NCBI GenBank assembly: GCA_016707205.1
Contig: JADJHZ010000002.1
Span: 124,001-188,000 of the forward strand
Reading direction: 5' to 3'
DNA: 64,000 nucleotides
Origin: Haliscomenobacter sp.
GTDB taxonomy: Bacteria; Bacteroidota; Bacteroidia; Chitinophagales; Saprospiraceae
Below, one piece after another: positions 52,467-62,531 of this stretch (its first letter is position 1; every line of letters begins with the position of its first letter). The notes under the pieces are model-generated. The model had not been told where the DNA came from and made no database searches. It saw nothing but the letters and a program-made list of their open reading frames with translations. The translations under genes and the position numbers were made by a program.

Positions 52467-54410
52467 TTATTCAGCTGCTTCTTCGGCTTCGAGTTGCTTC
52501 TGGAAAAACGCGGCAAACGCTGCCACCGTCATCGCGCCTTGGTCGCCTTTGCCTTGGCGGCGCACGGCTACCTTGCCTTCTTTTTCCTCCTGCTCGCCGA
52601 TGATGAGCATGAACGGCACGTGTTTAAGCTCCGTTTCGCGGATCTTCCGGCCGATGGTCTCGCTGCGGTCGTCGGCATAGCCCCGGATATCAAAGGCCGA
52701 CAGTTCCTGAAGGACCTGTGCGGCATACCCCGAAAACCGGTCGCTGATGGTCAGCACGGCAACCTGTTCGGGCATGAGCCAGAGCGGGAATTTCCCGGCC
52801 GTGTTTTCGATCAGGATACTAATGAAGCGCTCCATAGAACCAAACGGGGCGCGGTGGATCATCACCGGGCGGTGGGGCTTATTGTCGGCGCCGATGTATT
52901 CGAGTTCGAACCGTTCGGGCAGGTTGTAGTCGACCTGGATGGTGCCCAACTGCCAGGAGCGGCCGATGGCGTCGCGGACCATAAAATCGAGTTTCGGGCC
53001 GTAGAACGCCGCTTCGCCGAGCTCGGTCACCGTTTTGAGGCCGGCTTCTGCTGCCGCCTCGATAATAGCCGCCTCGGAGACCGCCCAATTCGCATCGGAG
53101 CCGATGTATTTTTCCGGAGTATTGGGGTCGCGAAGAGAAATCTGGGCGGTAAACTCTTTAAAGCCCATTTTCCAGAGCACCGTCCTGGTTAGGTCCAGCA
53201 CGTTGAGGAACTCGCCTTTAACCTGTTCCGGCATGCAGAAAATGTGGGCGTCGTCCTGGGTAAAGCCGCGCACGCGGGACAAGCCGTGCAGCTCGCCGCT
53301 CTGTTCGTACCGATACACGGTGCCGAATTCTGCAATGCGCAGCGGGAGATCCCGGTAAGAGTGAGGCCGGTGGGCGTAAATTTCGCAGTGGTGGGGGCAG
53401 TTCATCGGCTTGAGCAGGAACTCCTCTCCGTCTTTTGGCGTGTGGATAGGCTGGAAGCTGTCTTTGCCGTATTTGGCGTAATGGCCTGAAGTGATATACA
53501 GTTCTTTGCGGCCGATATGCGGCGTGGTCACCAGCTTATAGCCCCGTTTTTCCTGCTCGACCCGTAAGAAGTTCATGAGGCGGTCGCGCAGCGCGTTGCC
53601 TTTAGGAAGCCAGATGGGCAATCCCGGGCCCACCCGTTCGGAGAACATGAACAGTTCCAGCTCCGTTCCCAGCTTTCGGTGGTCGCGGCGCTTGGCTTCT
53701 TCCAGCATGGTCAGGTATTCCTGAAGGTCCTTTTGCTTGGGAAAGCTGACGCCGTAGATCCGGGTCAGTTGCTGGCGGGTTTCGTCGCCTTGCCAGTAGG
53801 CGCCAGCTACGTTAGTCAGTTTGATCGCTTTGATATAGCCAGTATCGGGCACGTGCGGCCCCCGGCACAGGTCGACGAAGTTCCCTTGCTGGTACAGGGT
53901 GATTTCCTCGTCTCCTCCGCGTTTCTCGATGAGCTCCAGTTTGTATTCGTCGCCTTTCTTCTGGAAGAACGCCAACGCGTCCTGGCGGCTGATCGGCTGC
54001 CGGACATAGGTGTTTTTCTGGCGGGCCAGCTCCAGCATTTTTTCTTCGATCCGGGGCAGATCGTCGAGGGAGATTGTCTGGCCTCCCGGATCTACATCGT
54101 AGTAGAAGCCGCTCTCAATAGCCGGTCCGGCGCCGAATTTAATGCCGGGGAACAAAGCCTCCAGGGCTTCAGCCATCAGGTGAGCAGAAGAATGCCAAAA
54201 CGTCGCTTTTCCATCCCGGTCGTCCCAGGTGAGCAATTGGAGGGTCGCATCGGCCGCGATGGGGCGGGTGGCGTCCCACACGTCGCCGTTGATTTTTGCA
54301 GAAAGCACTTTTTGTGCCAGGCCTTCGCTAATGGATTTGGCGATCTCCATGGCGGTCGTTCCAGAAGGGTACTGCCGCACCTTGCCATCGGGGAAAGTGA
54401 TGTTGATCAT
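52467..54410 (-). CDS. thrS: Threonine--tRNA ligase
   Basis: The 647-residue class II synthetase charges tRNA-Thr. Domains in order: TGS (about 1-60), second additional domain with H-S-S-A-H-L-M-A-E-A-L (about 75-85), catalytic core with M-N-C-P-H-H-C-E-I-Y zinc site, and R-Y-E-Q-S-G-E-L-H-G-L-S-R-V-R-G-F motif 2. H-R-A-P-F-G-S-M-E-R-F (motif 3 region) and the C-terminal anticodon-binding domain follow. Start set at M-I-N-I-T-F-P-D-G (an ATG 12 bases upstream is also possible). Confidence 0.96.
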   Translation of the reverse strand: MINITFPDGKVRQYPSGTTAMEIAKSISEGLAQKVLSAKINGDVWDATRPIAADATLQLLTWDDRDGKATFWHSSAHLMAEALEALFPGIKFGAGPAIESGFYYDVDPGGQTISLDDLPRIEEKMLELARQKNTYVRQPISRQDALAFFQKKGDEYKLELIEKRGGDEEITLYQQGNFVDLCRGPHVPDTGYIKAIKLTNVAGAYWQGDETRQQLTRIYGVSFPKQKDLQEYLTMLEEAKRRDHRKLGTELELFMFSERVGPGLPIWLPKGNALRDRLMNFLRVEQEKRGYKLVTTPHIGRKELYITSGHYAKYGKDSFQPIHTPKDGEEFLLKPMNCPHHCEIYAHRPHSYRDLPLRIAEFGTVYRYEQSGELHGLSRVRGFTQDDAHIFCMPEQVKGEFLNVLDLTRTVLWKMGFKEFTAQISLRDPNTPEKYIGSDANWAVSEAAIIEAAAEAGLKTVTELGEAAFYGPKLDFMVRDAIGRSWQLGTIQVDYNLPERFELEYIGADNKPHRPVMIHRAPFGSMERFISILIENTAGKFPLWLMPEQVAVLTISDRFSGYAAQVLQELSAFDIRGYADDRSETIGRKIRETELKHVPFMLIIGEQEEKEGKVAVRRQGKGDQGAMTVAAFAAFFQKQLEAEEAAE

Positions 54411-54569
54411 AGTTTTGTGCATTTGCTCCTCAATTGGAATACGAAAACGACAGGCGATTAGTTCCCTCTCCTTTTCGGCGAGCAAAATTAGGGTTTTCAA
54501 CCCGAAAGGAAGGGGTTCCCCTGCAATTTCCTTCAAATATATATTGGACTTGTTGCAGGGGAACTCCGC

Positions 54570-55448
54570 TTACTGGCTCAGCAGTTCCAGTATCTTTTTG
54601 GGAAGGGCGTTGGCCGAAGGAAAAATGACGAACTCTACGCGCCGGTTGGCCGCTTGCCCGGTTGCCGTTTCATTGGATTGGCGAGGCGCAAAAGGGCCTT
54701 TACCTGCGGCCAAAACCCTGCCGGGGCTGAGCTCCATATCCCGGACCATCGTCCGAACCACCGTATTCGCTCTGAGGGTGGTGTAGTCCCAAACATCGGC
54801 CAGCACCTTCCTGGGCAAGGGCTGATTGTCGTGGTGCCCTACCACATCCACAAACAAGGATGGATATTGAGCCAGGATATCGGCCAGGGTCTTGAGCGCA
54901 GCCAGCCCCAGGGGCTCTACCTTGGCGGTTACACCGGATTTAAACAGTAAAGGTTCCGACAGGATGAGCACGGCCTGTCCCTCCAGGAGCTGCACCTCCC
55001 ACTGACCAGCCGGATGCCGCTGGAAGGAATCGCGCAACACCCCTGCGAACGCGTCCATTTCCCGCGCGCTTTCCCGAATAGCCTCCCGAACCGCTTCGAT
55101 CGCCGTTTGCTGGGCTTCGATCAGAGAGTCTTTGGAAGCGATCCGGTAATTTAGGCTTTTTTCCTGAGTTTGGGCTTGGCTGCTGTTCTTCTGAAGTTCT
55201 TTCTCCAGGGCATCAATCCGGGATTGCAGCTTGTCCTGGACTTCCGTCAAGGCGCTATTGGCGCCTCTCCGTTCGGCGAGGTGCAAATTCAGGCTGCCAA
55301 TCTCTTTCTGCGCAGCGTATAACTGGTCGCGAAGCGCAGCGAGTTCGCCTTCATAGCGGGTGGCCGTTTCCTGCAAGGTCTTTTTGCTCACGCAGGAACT
55401 CGCGAATATCGCCAACAGGAACAGAACCAAAAAGGACCTTGTTTTCAT
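54570..55448 (-). CDS. OmpA family lipoprotein
   Basis: The 292-residue product begins with a lipoprotein signal (L-L-A-I-F-A-S-S-C). A coiled-coil region follows (about residues 25-130). The C-terminal OmpA/MotB peptidoglycan-binding domain is at about 150-270, with V-D-V-V-G-H-H-D and R-R-V-E-F-V-I. It is a likely outer-membrane anchor linking envelope and wall. It lies 33 bases after the stop of the coiled-coil gene on the same strand, and the two probably form an operon. Confidence 0.8.
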   Translation of the reverse strand: MKTRSFLVLFLLAIFASSCVSKKTLQETATRYEGELAALRDQLYAAQKEIGSLNLHLAERRGANSALTEVQDKLQSRIDALEKELQKNSSQAQTQEKSLNYRIASKDSLIEAQQTAIEAVREAIRESAREMDAFAGVLRDSFQRHPAGQWEVQLLEGQAVLILSEPLLFKSGVTAKVEPLGLAALKTLADILAQYPSLFVDVVGHHDNQPLPRKVLADVWDYTTLRANTVVRTMVRDMELSPGRVLAAGKGPFAPRQSNETATGQAANRRVEFVIFPSANALPKKILELLSQ

Positions 55449-55481
55449 AAGCGTTGCTATGTAGGTTTTTTCCACTGCTGT

Positions 55482-56387
55482 TTATTGGAGCCGGAAGCTG
55501 GCCGCGCCAAGCAACCCGATATCGGTGTATACCGAGACGCGGTAAAAGCCCGACCGGAGGCGGTCTTCCAGATCGTGGGTAAAGGAAAGCCGCTGATTCG
55601 CGGTGATGTTGACGTCTTTCGCTTTTACGGCGAGAAGTTCCATAACCTGACCATTCACGGCCGATTTGGCCTGGATGTCCGATCCACCCACAGGAACCCC
55701 TTTGTCGTTGGTGACCACCAGATACAGCGGCCGGATTCCCTGGTACTCGGTAGGCACCCCGGTCAGATCAAACGTTACCAGCACGCGGCGGGCGCGGCCG
55801 GAGCGGGACGTGGCAACGGGGCGGCGGCCTTCGACCTCTACCTGGAACGCGGTGGCTTTGAAGTTGGCCAGCGTCAGCCGGCGGAGTTCCCCTTGTATCG
55901 TTTGGTTGAGGTTGGACAGCGACGCTTTTTCTTCCTGAGCGAGGTTGAGATCGCGCTCCAGCGCTCCGGTGCGCACTTTCAGCGAATCGTTTTCCATTTG
56001 AAGTTGGTTAATGAACGATTCGAGTTCATTTTTTGTCGCCAGCAGGTTCTGGATCTCTAACCGAAGGCTGTTGACCTGCCCGGCGCCATTTTTCTGAGCG
56101 GCCCGCAGCTCAGCATCCTTGCGGGCGAGCCGGCTTTCATTGTCGGCGAGCGACCCCTGCAGGGTTTCGTTTTCTTCTGCCAATGCCAGATAGGCTTTCT
56201 GGAGGCTATCCACCTCCCACTTCAGCTCCTCTTTGAGCGCATTGACGCTGCCGAGCTCTTCCTGCATGTCTTCCTGATCGAGCGTCAGCGAGCGGTTCAA
56301 TTGGCTTTGGCGCCACCCCCAATAACCGGCGATGATTAGCGCCAGGGCCAGTAATACCGCGACGACGGATAGTGTTCTCTTGTCCAT
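55482..56387 (-). CDS. Membrane-anchored coiled-coil protein
   Basis: The 301-residue product starts with one membrane helix (L-S-V-V-A-V-L-L-A-L-A-L-I-I-A-G-Y). A long coiled coil follows (about 30-170), and a beta-rich C-terminal domain (about 180-300) carries V-L-V-T-F-D-L-T-G-V-P. No family recognised. Position upstream of an OmpA lipoprotein suggests a cell-envelope role. Confidence 0.6.
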   Translation of the reverse strand: MDKRTLSVVAVLLALALIIAGYWGWRQSQLNRSLTLDQEDMQEELGSVNALKEELKWEVDSLQKAYLALAEENETLQGSLADNESRLARKDAELRAAQKNGAGQVNSLRLEIQNLLATKNELESFINQLQMENDSLKVRTGALERDLNLAQEEKASLSNLNQTIQGELRRLTLANFKATAFQVEVEGRRPVATSRSGRARRVLVTFDLTGVPTEYQGIRPLYLVVTNDKGVPVGGSDIQAKSAVNGQVMELLAVKAKDVNITANQRLSFTHDLEDRLRSGFYRVSVYTDIGLLGAASFRLQ

Positions 56388-56498
56388 GGTATAGATTATT
56401 TGTGATAGAATATTTGCATATACCTACAAAAATAACCCCCAATGGCATTTCCAGAGGATTCGGAGAGAAAATATTATCTAAAGCGCAAATCCGAAGGG

Positions 56499-59400
56499 TT
56501 ACATATTGCGGCGGTATTGACCCCCCACTTCGTATAACGCATGGGTAATCTGCCCCAAAGAGCAATGCTTTGAAGCCTCCATAAGTGCGGTAAAAAGGTT
56601 GCTGTTGGTCACCGCCACCTCCTGCAAATGCTTTAACACCTCCGGCGCTACGCCTTCTTTTGCCTTTAGGAGGTTTTGAAGCGTTTCAATTTGTCCTTCT
56701 TTTTCTTCTTCGGTTGCCCGGATGACCTCCAGAGGAATAATGGTGGGCGACCCCTCTTTGCTCAGGAATGTATTTACGCCGATAATAGGGTAAGCGCCCG
56801 TGTGCTTCAACGTCTCGTAGTAAAGGCTTTCCTCCTGGATCTTGGAGCGCTGGTACATGGTTTCCATCGCCCCGAGAACGCCGCCCCGCTCCGTCAGGCG
56901 GTCAAACTCGGCCAATACCGCTTCTTCGACGAGGTCGGTCAGCGCTTCAATGATAAACGCGCCTTGAAGGGGATTTTCATTTTTTGCCAGCCCCAACTCG
57001 TGGTTGATGATCATTTGGATAGCTATAGCGCGGCGCACGCTTTCCTCCGTAGGGGTGGTAATGGCCTCATCATACGCATTGGTATGCAGGGAGTTGCAGT
57101 TGTCGTAAATGGCATACAAGGCCTGGAGGGTCGTCCGGATATCGTTAAAGTCGATCTCCTGGGCATGCAGGGAGCGCCCGGAAGTCTGAATATGGTATTT
57201 CAGCATTTGAGACCGCTCATTACCCCCGTAGCGGAGTTTCATGGCTTTGGCCCAAATCCTGCGCGCCACCCGTCCGATCACGGCATATTCGGGGTCTATC
57301 CCGTTGGAGAAGAAGAACGACAGGTTCGGAGCAAAATCGTCGATATGCATACCCCTGGACAAGTAGTACTCCACAAAGGTGAACCCATTGGCCAGGGTAA
57401 AGGCCAATTGGGTGATGGGATTGGCGCCCGCTTCGGCGATGTGGTAGCCCGAAATAGACACGGAGTAGAAATTTCGCACGTTATGCCGGACGAAATATTC
57501 CTGCACATCCCCCATAAGGCGAAGAGAAAACTCAGTAGAAAAAATGCAGGTATTCTGCGCCTGGTCTTCCTTAAGGATATCCGCTTGTACCGTGCCTCGT
57601 ACGGCAGACAAAGCCTTGGCTTTAATGGCTTCATATACCTCGCGAGGCAGGACCTGATCGCCGGTAATCCCCAAAAGCATCAGCCCCAGCCGGTCGTTCC
57701 CCTCTGGAATAGCTCCGCGGTATACCGGACGGGCATGGCCCTGGTCGTCGTACAGGGCTTTCAGTTTTTCCTCGGCCAGATGCTCCAGGCCCTGTTCCCG
57801 GATGTATTTTTCACACTGCTGGTCGATGGCCGCGTTCATGAAGAAAGCGGCTATAGTCGCAGCTGGTCCGTTAATGGTCATGGAAACCGACGTACGGGGA
57901 TCGCAAAGGTCAAAACCGGAATAGAGTTTCTTCGCATCATCGAGGCAGCACACGCTGACACCGGAGTTGCCGGTTTTCCCGTAAATATCCGGGCGGTGAT
58001 CCGGATCTTCTCCGTACAGGGTAACCGAGTCAAAGGCGGTAGAGAGCCGGTTGGCCGGCATGCCGGCGGAGAGATAATGAAACCTTCGGTTGGTGCGCTC
58101 CGGGCCTCCTTCTCCCGCAAACATGCGGGTGGGGTCTTCTTCCTTCCGTTTAAACGGGAAAACGCCCGCCGTAAAGGGAAACTCCCCGGGAATGTTTTCC
58201 TGCAACGACCAGCGAAGGATTTCCCCCCAATCCTCAAAACGGGGCAAGGCAACTCTGGGTATCCGGGTATTCGACAGCGAAACCGAAAAGGTCGGCACGC
58301 TAATCTCTTTGCCTCTCACCCGATAGGTAAATTCATCCCGGGCATAGGCTTCCTTTCGGGCTTCCCAGTGATCGAGCAGTTTCTTGCACGTTCCGTCCAA
58401 CTCCAGGGCGATTTCCTCCCTGGCCTTTTCCAATACGGCCATGGTGGTATCGCCAGCGGCTGATCCGGCTTTCTCCCGCACAATGTCCATAGCCTGTTGA
58501 AGGCTGTAAAGGCGGCGCGCTATTCCCGCCTGGGCCTGCACCCACTGGTCGTACCTGCGGTTGTTCTCGGCGATTTCGGACAAGTAGCGAATGCGGCCCG
58601 GGGGGATGATGTGGATCTTTTCGCTCAGGTCGGCGGAAGGCAGGAAGCGGGAAAGAAGCGACGCGCCAGATTTTTCGGACAAGAGGTCGATCAGCCGCCG
58701 GTAGAGGCTGTTCATGCCCGGATCGTTGAACTGGGAAGCGATGGTTCCAAAAACCGGCATTTGATCCAGGGGTTCGTTCCATCGCTGGTGGTTGCGCTGG
58801 AATTGTTTCCGAACGTCCCGAAGCGCATCCAATCCCCCGCGCTTGTCGAATTTGTTGATGGCAACAGCATCTGCAAAATCGAGCATGTCAATTTTTTCCA
58901 ACTGGGAAGCGGCGCCGTATTCCGGCGTCATCACATAGAGCGAAATATCGGAATGGTCGGCGATCTCGGTATCGGACTGTCCAATCCCGCTGGTTTCCAG
59001 AATGATCAGGTCGTAACGGGCAGCTTTGAGGGTCAGCACGGCGGCGCGCACATGCCGGCTGAGCGCCAGATTGGCTTGGCGGGTAGCCATGGAGCGCATA
59101 AATACGCGGGGATCGCAAACCGAATTCATCCGGATGCGGTCGCCCAGAAGGGCGCCGCCGGTTTTGCGCTTGGATGGGTCGACGGAGAGAACAGCGATTC
59201 TTTTTTCTGGGAAATCCAGCAGGAAGCGCCGCGTCAGCTCGTCCACCAGGCTGGATTTGCCCGCTCCGCCGGTGCCGGTAATGCCGAGCACCGGCGTTTG
59301 CGCCTGAGCAGCTTCCGCTTCGATGAGGGCGCGCATTTCCCCCATGTGTTCCGGAAAATTTTCAAATGCCGAAATCAGCCGGGCGACAGCCATGGGATCA

Positions 59401-59882
59401 TTTGTCTTCAAGGAGTTGAACTCGCCGTTCAGCGGGTATCCGATGGGGAAATCGCACTGGCGGAGCAAATCGTTGATCATCCCCTGCAGGCCGAGCTGCC
59501 GGCCGTCGTCGGGGGAGTAGATGCGATTGATGCCGTAGCGTTGGAGCGCTTCGATCTCTGAGGGAAGGATGGTCCCGCCGCCACCGCCAAAAATTCGGAT
59601 ATGGCCGGCGCCTTTCTCTCGAAGCAGGTCGTAGATGTATTTGAAAAACTCGTTATGACCGCCTTGGTAAGACGTAATGGCGATCCCCTGCACATCTTCC
59701 TGAATGGCCGTATCGACGATTTCCCGGGCAGAGCGGTTGTGCCCAAGGTGAATAATCTCGGCTCCAGAACTCTGAAGGATTCGGCGCATGATATTTATGG
59801 CGGCATCGTGCCCGTCGAACAAAGACGCCGCCGTTACCAGGCGGATCTTGTTTTTCGGTTGGTAAGGCTGGACGTTTTCCAT
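56499..59882 (-). CDS. icmF: Fused isobutyryl-CoA / methylmalonyl-CoA mutase (IcmF-type)
   Basis: The 1127-residue protein unites a B12-binding domain (about 15-140; D-G-H-D with the cobalt-ligand His at 25), a MeaB-like G-protein chaperone (about 195-430; P-loop G-T-G-G-A-G-K-S at 203-210), and a mutase large-subunit domain (about 500-1100). This order is the IcmF arrangement, which rearranges isobutyryl-CoA to butyryl-CoA using adenosylcobalamin; the fused GTPase guards the cofactor. Substrate preference is not decided from motifs. It stands as a single gene. Confidence 0.92.
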   Translation of the reverse strand: MENVQPYQPKNKIRLVTAASLFDGHDAAINIMRRILQSSGAEIIHLGHNRSAREIVDTAIQEDVQGIAITSYQGGHNEFFKYIYDLLREKGAGHIRIFGGGGGTILPSEIEALQRYGINRIYSPDDGRQLGLQGMINDLLRQCDFPIGYPLNGEFNSLKTNDPMAVARLISAFENFPEHMGEMRALIEAEAAQAQTPVLGITGTGGAGKSSLVDELTRRFLLDFPEKRIAVLSVDPSKRKTGGALLGDRIRMNSVCDPRVFMRSMATRQANLALSRHVRAAVLTLKAARYDLIILETSGIGQSDTEIADHSDISLYVMTPEYGAASQLEKIDMLDFADAVAINKFDKRGGLDALRDVRKQFQRNHQRWNEPLDQMPVFGTIASQFNDPGMNSLYRRLIDLLSEKSGASLLSRFLPSADLSEKIHIIPPGRIRYLSEIAENNRRYDQWVQAQAGIARRLYSLQQAMDIVREKAGSAAGDTTMAVLEKAREEIALELDGTCKKLLDHWEARKEAYARDEFTYRVRGKEISVPTFSVSLSNTRIPRVALPRFEDWGEILRWSLQENIPGEFPFTAGVFPFKRKEEDPTRMFAGEGGPERTNRRFHYLSAGMPANRLSTAFDSVTLYGEDPDHRPDIYGKTGNSGVSVCCLDDAKKLYSGFDLCDPRTSVSMTINGPAATIAAFFMNAAIDQQCEKYIREQGLEHLAEEKLKALYDDQGHARPVYRGAIPEGNDRLGLMLLGITGDQVLPREVYEAIKAKALSAVRGTVQADILKEDQAQNTCIFSTEFSLRLMGDVQEYFVRHNVRNFYSVSISGYHIAEAGANPITQLAFTLANGFTFVEYYLSRGMHIDDFAPNLSFFFSNGIDPEYAVIGRVARRIWAKAMKLRYGGNERSQMLKYHIQTSGRSLHAQEIDFNDIRTTLQALYAIYDNCNSLHTNAYDEAITTPTEESVRRAIAIQMIINHELGLAKNENPLQGAFIIEALTDLVEEAVLAEFDRLTERGGVLGAMETMYQRSKIQEESLYYETLKHTGAYPIIGVNTFLSKEGSPTIIPLEVIRATEEEKEGQIETLQNLLKAKEGVAPEVLKHLQEVAVTNSNLFTALMEASKHCSLGQITHALYEVGGQYRRNM

Positions 59883-59978
59883 ACCCTGGTGTATTTGGCG
59901 ATTTTGATTAGGCGCAATGGATGACCATAAAACCTTCGAAAACAGGCTTGGTTCGAGGGGTAAGGTACGGAATTTATG

Positions 59979-60614
59979 CTAGTCCGGTTGAACTATAGCC
60001 AGTAGTTCGCTGAGAATCATGGCCGTTGCGCCCCAAACCGCTTTCCCTTCCACATCGAAGAACGGAACATTGGGAATTTGGAGGTTATCCGCTAGGAAGA
60101 TCGTCGTCCTTCCCGCAATGCCGGGGCTGGAAAAATGCTGAAACGGCACTTCGAGGATCGACTTCACCTCCTCTGGCTGGATTTGGAACGCGGGACGGCA
60201 TTCGGTAAATCCCACAAAGGGGTGCACATGAAAATTACTGACAGGGATGTACAACGAGGTAAGCTGCCCCAGCAAGCGAATTGAAGAAGCGTAAACCCCA
60301 ATTTCTTCTTCTGCTTCCCTGAGCGCGGTCTGAGCCAGGGACGTATCGGCTTGATCGAATTGCCCTCCTGGGAAACTGATCTGGCCGCGATGCCGGTCTT
60401 TAGGGTTTCGGGATTCGCGCTCTATCAGAACCAGGTGCCAATGATCGCGCGGATTGGGGTAAAACAAAGCCAGCACGCCTGCCGGTTTGGCGTCGGCAGG
60501 CGGTTCGCCGTTGTAGTTCAGGCGAGTGATGTGCGCCATGCGAAACTGGGCTTCCCGGCCAGGAAGCGGTAGTTGAAGCTGGCGCTCCAGACGGTCTATA
60601 AAACAGGACTTCAT
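59979..60614 (-). CDS. CoA pyrophosphatase (NUDIX)
   Basis: The 211-residue Nudix hydrolase has the box G-G-Q-F-D-Q-A-D then T-A-L-R-E-A-E-E-E-I-G, as in CoA/acyl-CoA pyrophosphatases. The preceding H-R-G-Q-I-S-F-P is the CoA-pyrophosphatase signature. It would cleave CoA to 3',5'-ADP and 4'-phosphopantetheine. Next to IcmF, it may help recycle CoA esters (inference). Confidence 0.9.
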   Translation of the reverse strand: MKSCFIDRLERQLQLPLPGREAQFRMAHITRLNYNGEPPADAKPAGVLALFYPNPRDHWHLVLIERESRNPKDRHRGQISFPGGQFDQADTSLAQTALREAEEEIGVYASSIRLLGQLTSLYIPVSNFHVHPFVGFTECRPAFQIQPEEVKSILEVPFQHFSSPGIAGRTTIFLADNLQIPNVPFFDVEGKAVWGATAMILSELLAIVQPD

Positions 60615-60664
60615 ACGATCGGAAAACACGCTTGCCTGATCTTCGGTTTAAGCGAGGCAAAAAA

Positions 60665-60700
60665 AATGAGGCTGCCTTAAAAGATAGCCTCATTTTTTTG
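60665..60700. terminator. Bidirectional terminator between hemD and CoA pyrophosphatase
   Basis: AATGAGGCT (60665-60673) and AGCCTCATT (60686-60694) pair around a 12-base loop, with A-run before and T-run after, so it can end transcription from either side. Confidence 0.8.
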
Positions 60701-60723
60701 GTTACGCGCCACAAAAGCAGCAT

Positions 60724-61506
60724 TTACTCGTTCGTATTGGATTTTTGCAGATAAAGCTCCAGGGCCCTGGTCATGGAAGGGGCTTCCGGCGCCGGCGCTT
60801 TAATGTTAGCGGTCAATCCTTTATCCTCAACCGCTTTGCGGGTGCTGTTGCCATAAACCGCGATCCGCGTCTCGTTCTGTTTGAAATCGGGAAAGTTGTC
60901 AAACAAGGATTCGATCCCTTGAGGACTAAAGAACACGAGGACATCGTACATCACATCGCTCAGATCCGAAAGATCAGAACTGACGGTGCGGTACATCAGT
61001 GCGTCCTTCCAGTTGAATGCGTTCTCGTCGAGAAACAGGGTCACTTCCTTGGCGCCCAGATTGGAGCAAGGAAGCAGGTACTTTTCGTTCTTATGTTTTC
61101 TCATGGAAGCGCCGAGGTCTTCGATATTGCGCTCGCCGTAGAACACTTTGCGTTTGCGGTAGACAATGAACTTCTGCAGGTAGTTGGCAATCGCTTCTGT
61201 GAGGCAGAAGTATTTGGTTTCCAAAGACATTTTCACCCGCATTTCTTCACAGACCCTGAAAAAGTGGTCTATGGCGTTCTTGCTGGTAAAAATGATTGCA
61301 GTAAATTCGTCGGGGCGGATGCGGTATTTTCTGAAATCTTTGGCGTTTACTCCTTCTACGTGAATAAAAGGACGCCAATCTATTTGCAGGCCGTATTTCT
61401 TCTCTAATTCATAGTAAGGGGACTTTTCGGGTTTGGGTTGGGAAACCAGGATGGTTTTTACGCGTTTGTACGCTTCTTCTTTAGCTTGCACGTTGGATGC
61501 CATCAA
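60724..61506 (-). CDS. hemD: Uroporphyrinogen-III synthase (HemD-like)
   Basis: The 260-residue protein shows the HemD fold: T-I-L-V-S-Q-P near residue 20, I-I-F-T-S-K-N-A-I-D (about 70-80), and V-L-V-F-F-S-P-Q-G-I in the second half, with an A-V-Y-G-N-S-T-R-K strand near the end. It closes hydroxymethylbilane to uroporphyrinogen III in heme synthesis. Sequence is divergent, as usual in Bacteroidota. Followed upstream by DUF4271, a standard neighbour. Confidence 0.85.
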   Translation of the reverse strand: MMASNVQAKEEAYKRVKTILVSQPKPEKSPYYELEKKYGLQIDWRPFIHVEGVNAKDFRKYRIRPDEFTAIIFTSKNAIDHFFRVCEEMRVKMSLETKYFCLTEAIANYLQKFIVYRKRKVFYGERNIEDLGASMRKHKNEKYLLPCSNLGAKEVTLFLDENAFNWKDALMYRTVSSDLSDLSDVMYDVLVFFSPQGIESLFDNFPDFKQNETRIAVYGNSTRKAVEDKGLTANIKAPAPEAPSMTRALELYLQKSNTNE

Positions 61507-61538
61507 TCGTTTATTTTATCCTACAAACACTTTCCAAA

Positions 61539-62444
61539 TTAAATTTGGCTCTGATCGAAGACCAGTTTAATAAAAATTAACACAGGAGAGAGTTCGACAG
61601 TGCAAATATACAACAAAAAGTGAAACCTATGCGCGATAAGGAATTTGTTTCCAATGAGGAGTCCCCGGAGCGACCTGAAGGCATAGACCAAAACAAATAC
61701 GGAAAAAGTTCCAAACACCAGTCCTTTATACAAAGTATCCGGACCATAAGCAAGTAAAATATTGACTGGCGCTAAAAAAACACCTAAAGCGATCCCAAAA
61801 ACCTGCATCAGGAACTGGTAGCGGTCTACCTCCTTGGCTACCGGAAAAATGGAAGCAACCAATCCCAGAACAAGATGTTTTAAAAAAAGAGCCGCCAAGA
61901 CCCCCCCCAGACAGATGCCGAGTTCGAGCCACAAGCTGGAGTTGATCTGCAAAGCGAAATACCGGAGGGCGAAAAAAGCAAAGATGCCGGCGTTGACCGG
62001 ATACAGGAGGTATAAAAACCAGGAGGGATGCAGCCCGCGGCCCTCGTACTCGCGGAAAAACTGGAAAAACAGATTGTCGTTAAAAAATCCCGCAAACGCT
62101 TTGAACAGGATGCCCCGGAAAAGGGTGATCAAAAACGTCAGAAGCAGTAAGATTACCAGGGTAACCGTTAACCGAATCTGGCCCAACTGGACTTGGGGGT
62201 TGGCAAGAACGCGAATTTTGGCGCGTATGGGCTTGGAAGGCAAAGGCAAGCCGGTAGCGATCTGGTCTTTTGGCCAAACCCGGAGTTCGAAGGGATTGTT
62301 GAGGTCTGCGGAGGGAAATCCGGACTCCGGAAAGCTATCGGACTCCATCCGGTAGCGCAGGTCAAACGGATTCATTACCGTTTGTGCGGAAGCGCCGCCA
62401 ACCCAAACCACCCAACCCAACGCCAGAAGAAGAATCTGTTTCAA
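61539..62444 (-). CDS. DUF4271 membrane protein
   Basis: The 301-residue product has a signal peptide (L-A-L-G-W-V-V-W-V-G-G-A-S-A-Q), a soluble stretch (about 20-80), and about six to seven membrane helices. P-S-W-F-L-Y-L-L-Y-P and E-L-S-P-V-L-I at the end are typical of DUF4271. Function unknown. Located 32 bases before hemD on the same strand; cotranscription is likely and is the usual arrangement. Confidence 0.85.
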   Translation of the reverse strand: MKQILLLALGWVVWVGGASAQTVMNPFDLRYRMESDSFPESGFPSADLNNPFELRVWPKDQIATGLPLPSKPIRAKIRVLANPQVQLGQIRLTVTLVILLLLTFLITLFRGILFKAFAGFFNDNLFFQFFREYEGRGLHPSWFLYLLYPVNAGIFAFFALRYFALQINSSLWLELGICLGGVLAALFLKHLVLGLVASIFPVAKEVDRYQFLMQVFGIALGVFLAPVNILLAYGPDTLYKGLVFGTFSVFVLVYAFRSLRGLLIGNKFLIAHRFHFLLYICTVELSPVLIFIKLVFDQSQI

Positions 62445-62447
62445 GCT

Positions 62448-62455
62448 TATCTTTG
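62448..62455 (+). promoter_or_regulatory. Probable -7 promoter element for the kinase gene
   Basis: TATCTTTG matches the TAnnTTTG consensus, 76 bases before the histidine kinase start. No clear -33 element. Confidence 0.4.
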
Positions 62456-62531
62456 TAAATTTATGGACGCAAAGGTATAAAAAGCCTCCTTATAAGCAGC
62501 ATTTAATGAACGTATTACCAGAGAGGAGATT

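Noticed and set aside
56676..58463. 595-residue plus-strand reading frame opposite icmF
   Set aside because: It is antisense to a clearly conserved mutase, and its residues show no domain; a composition artefact.
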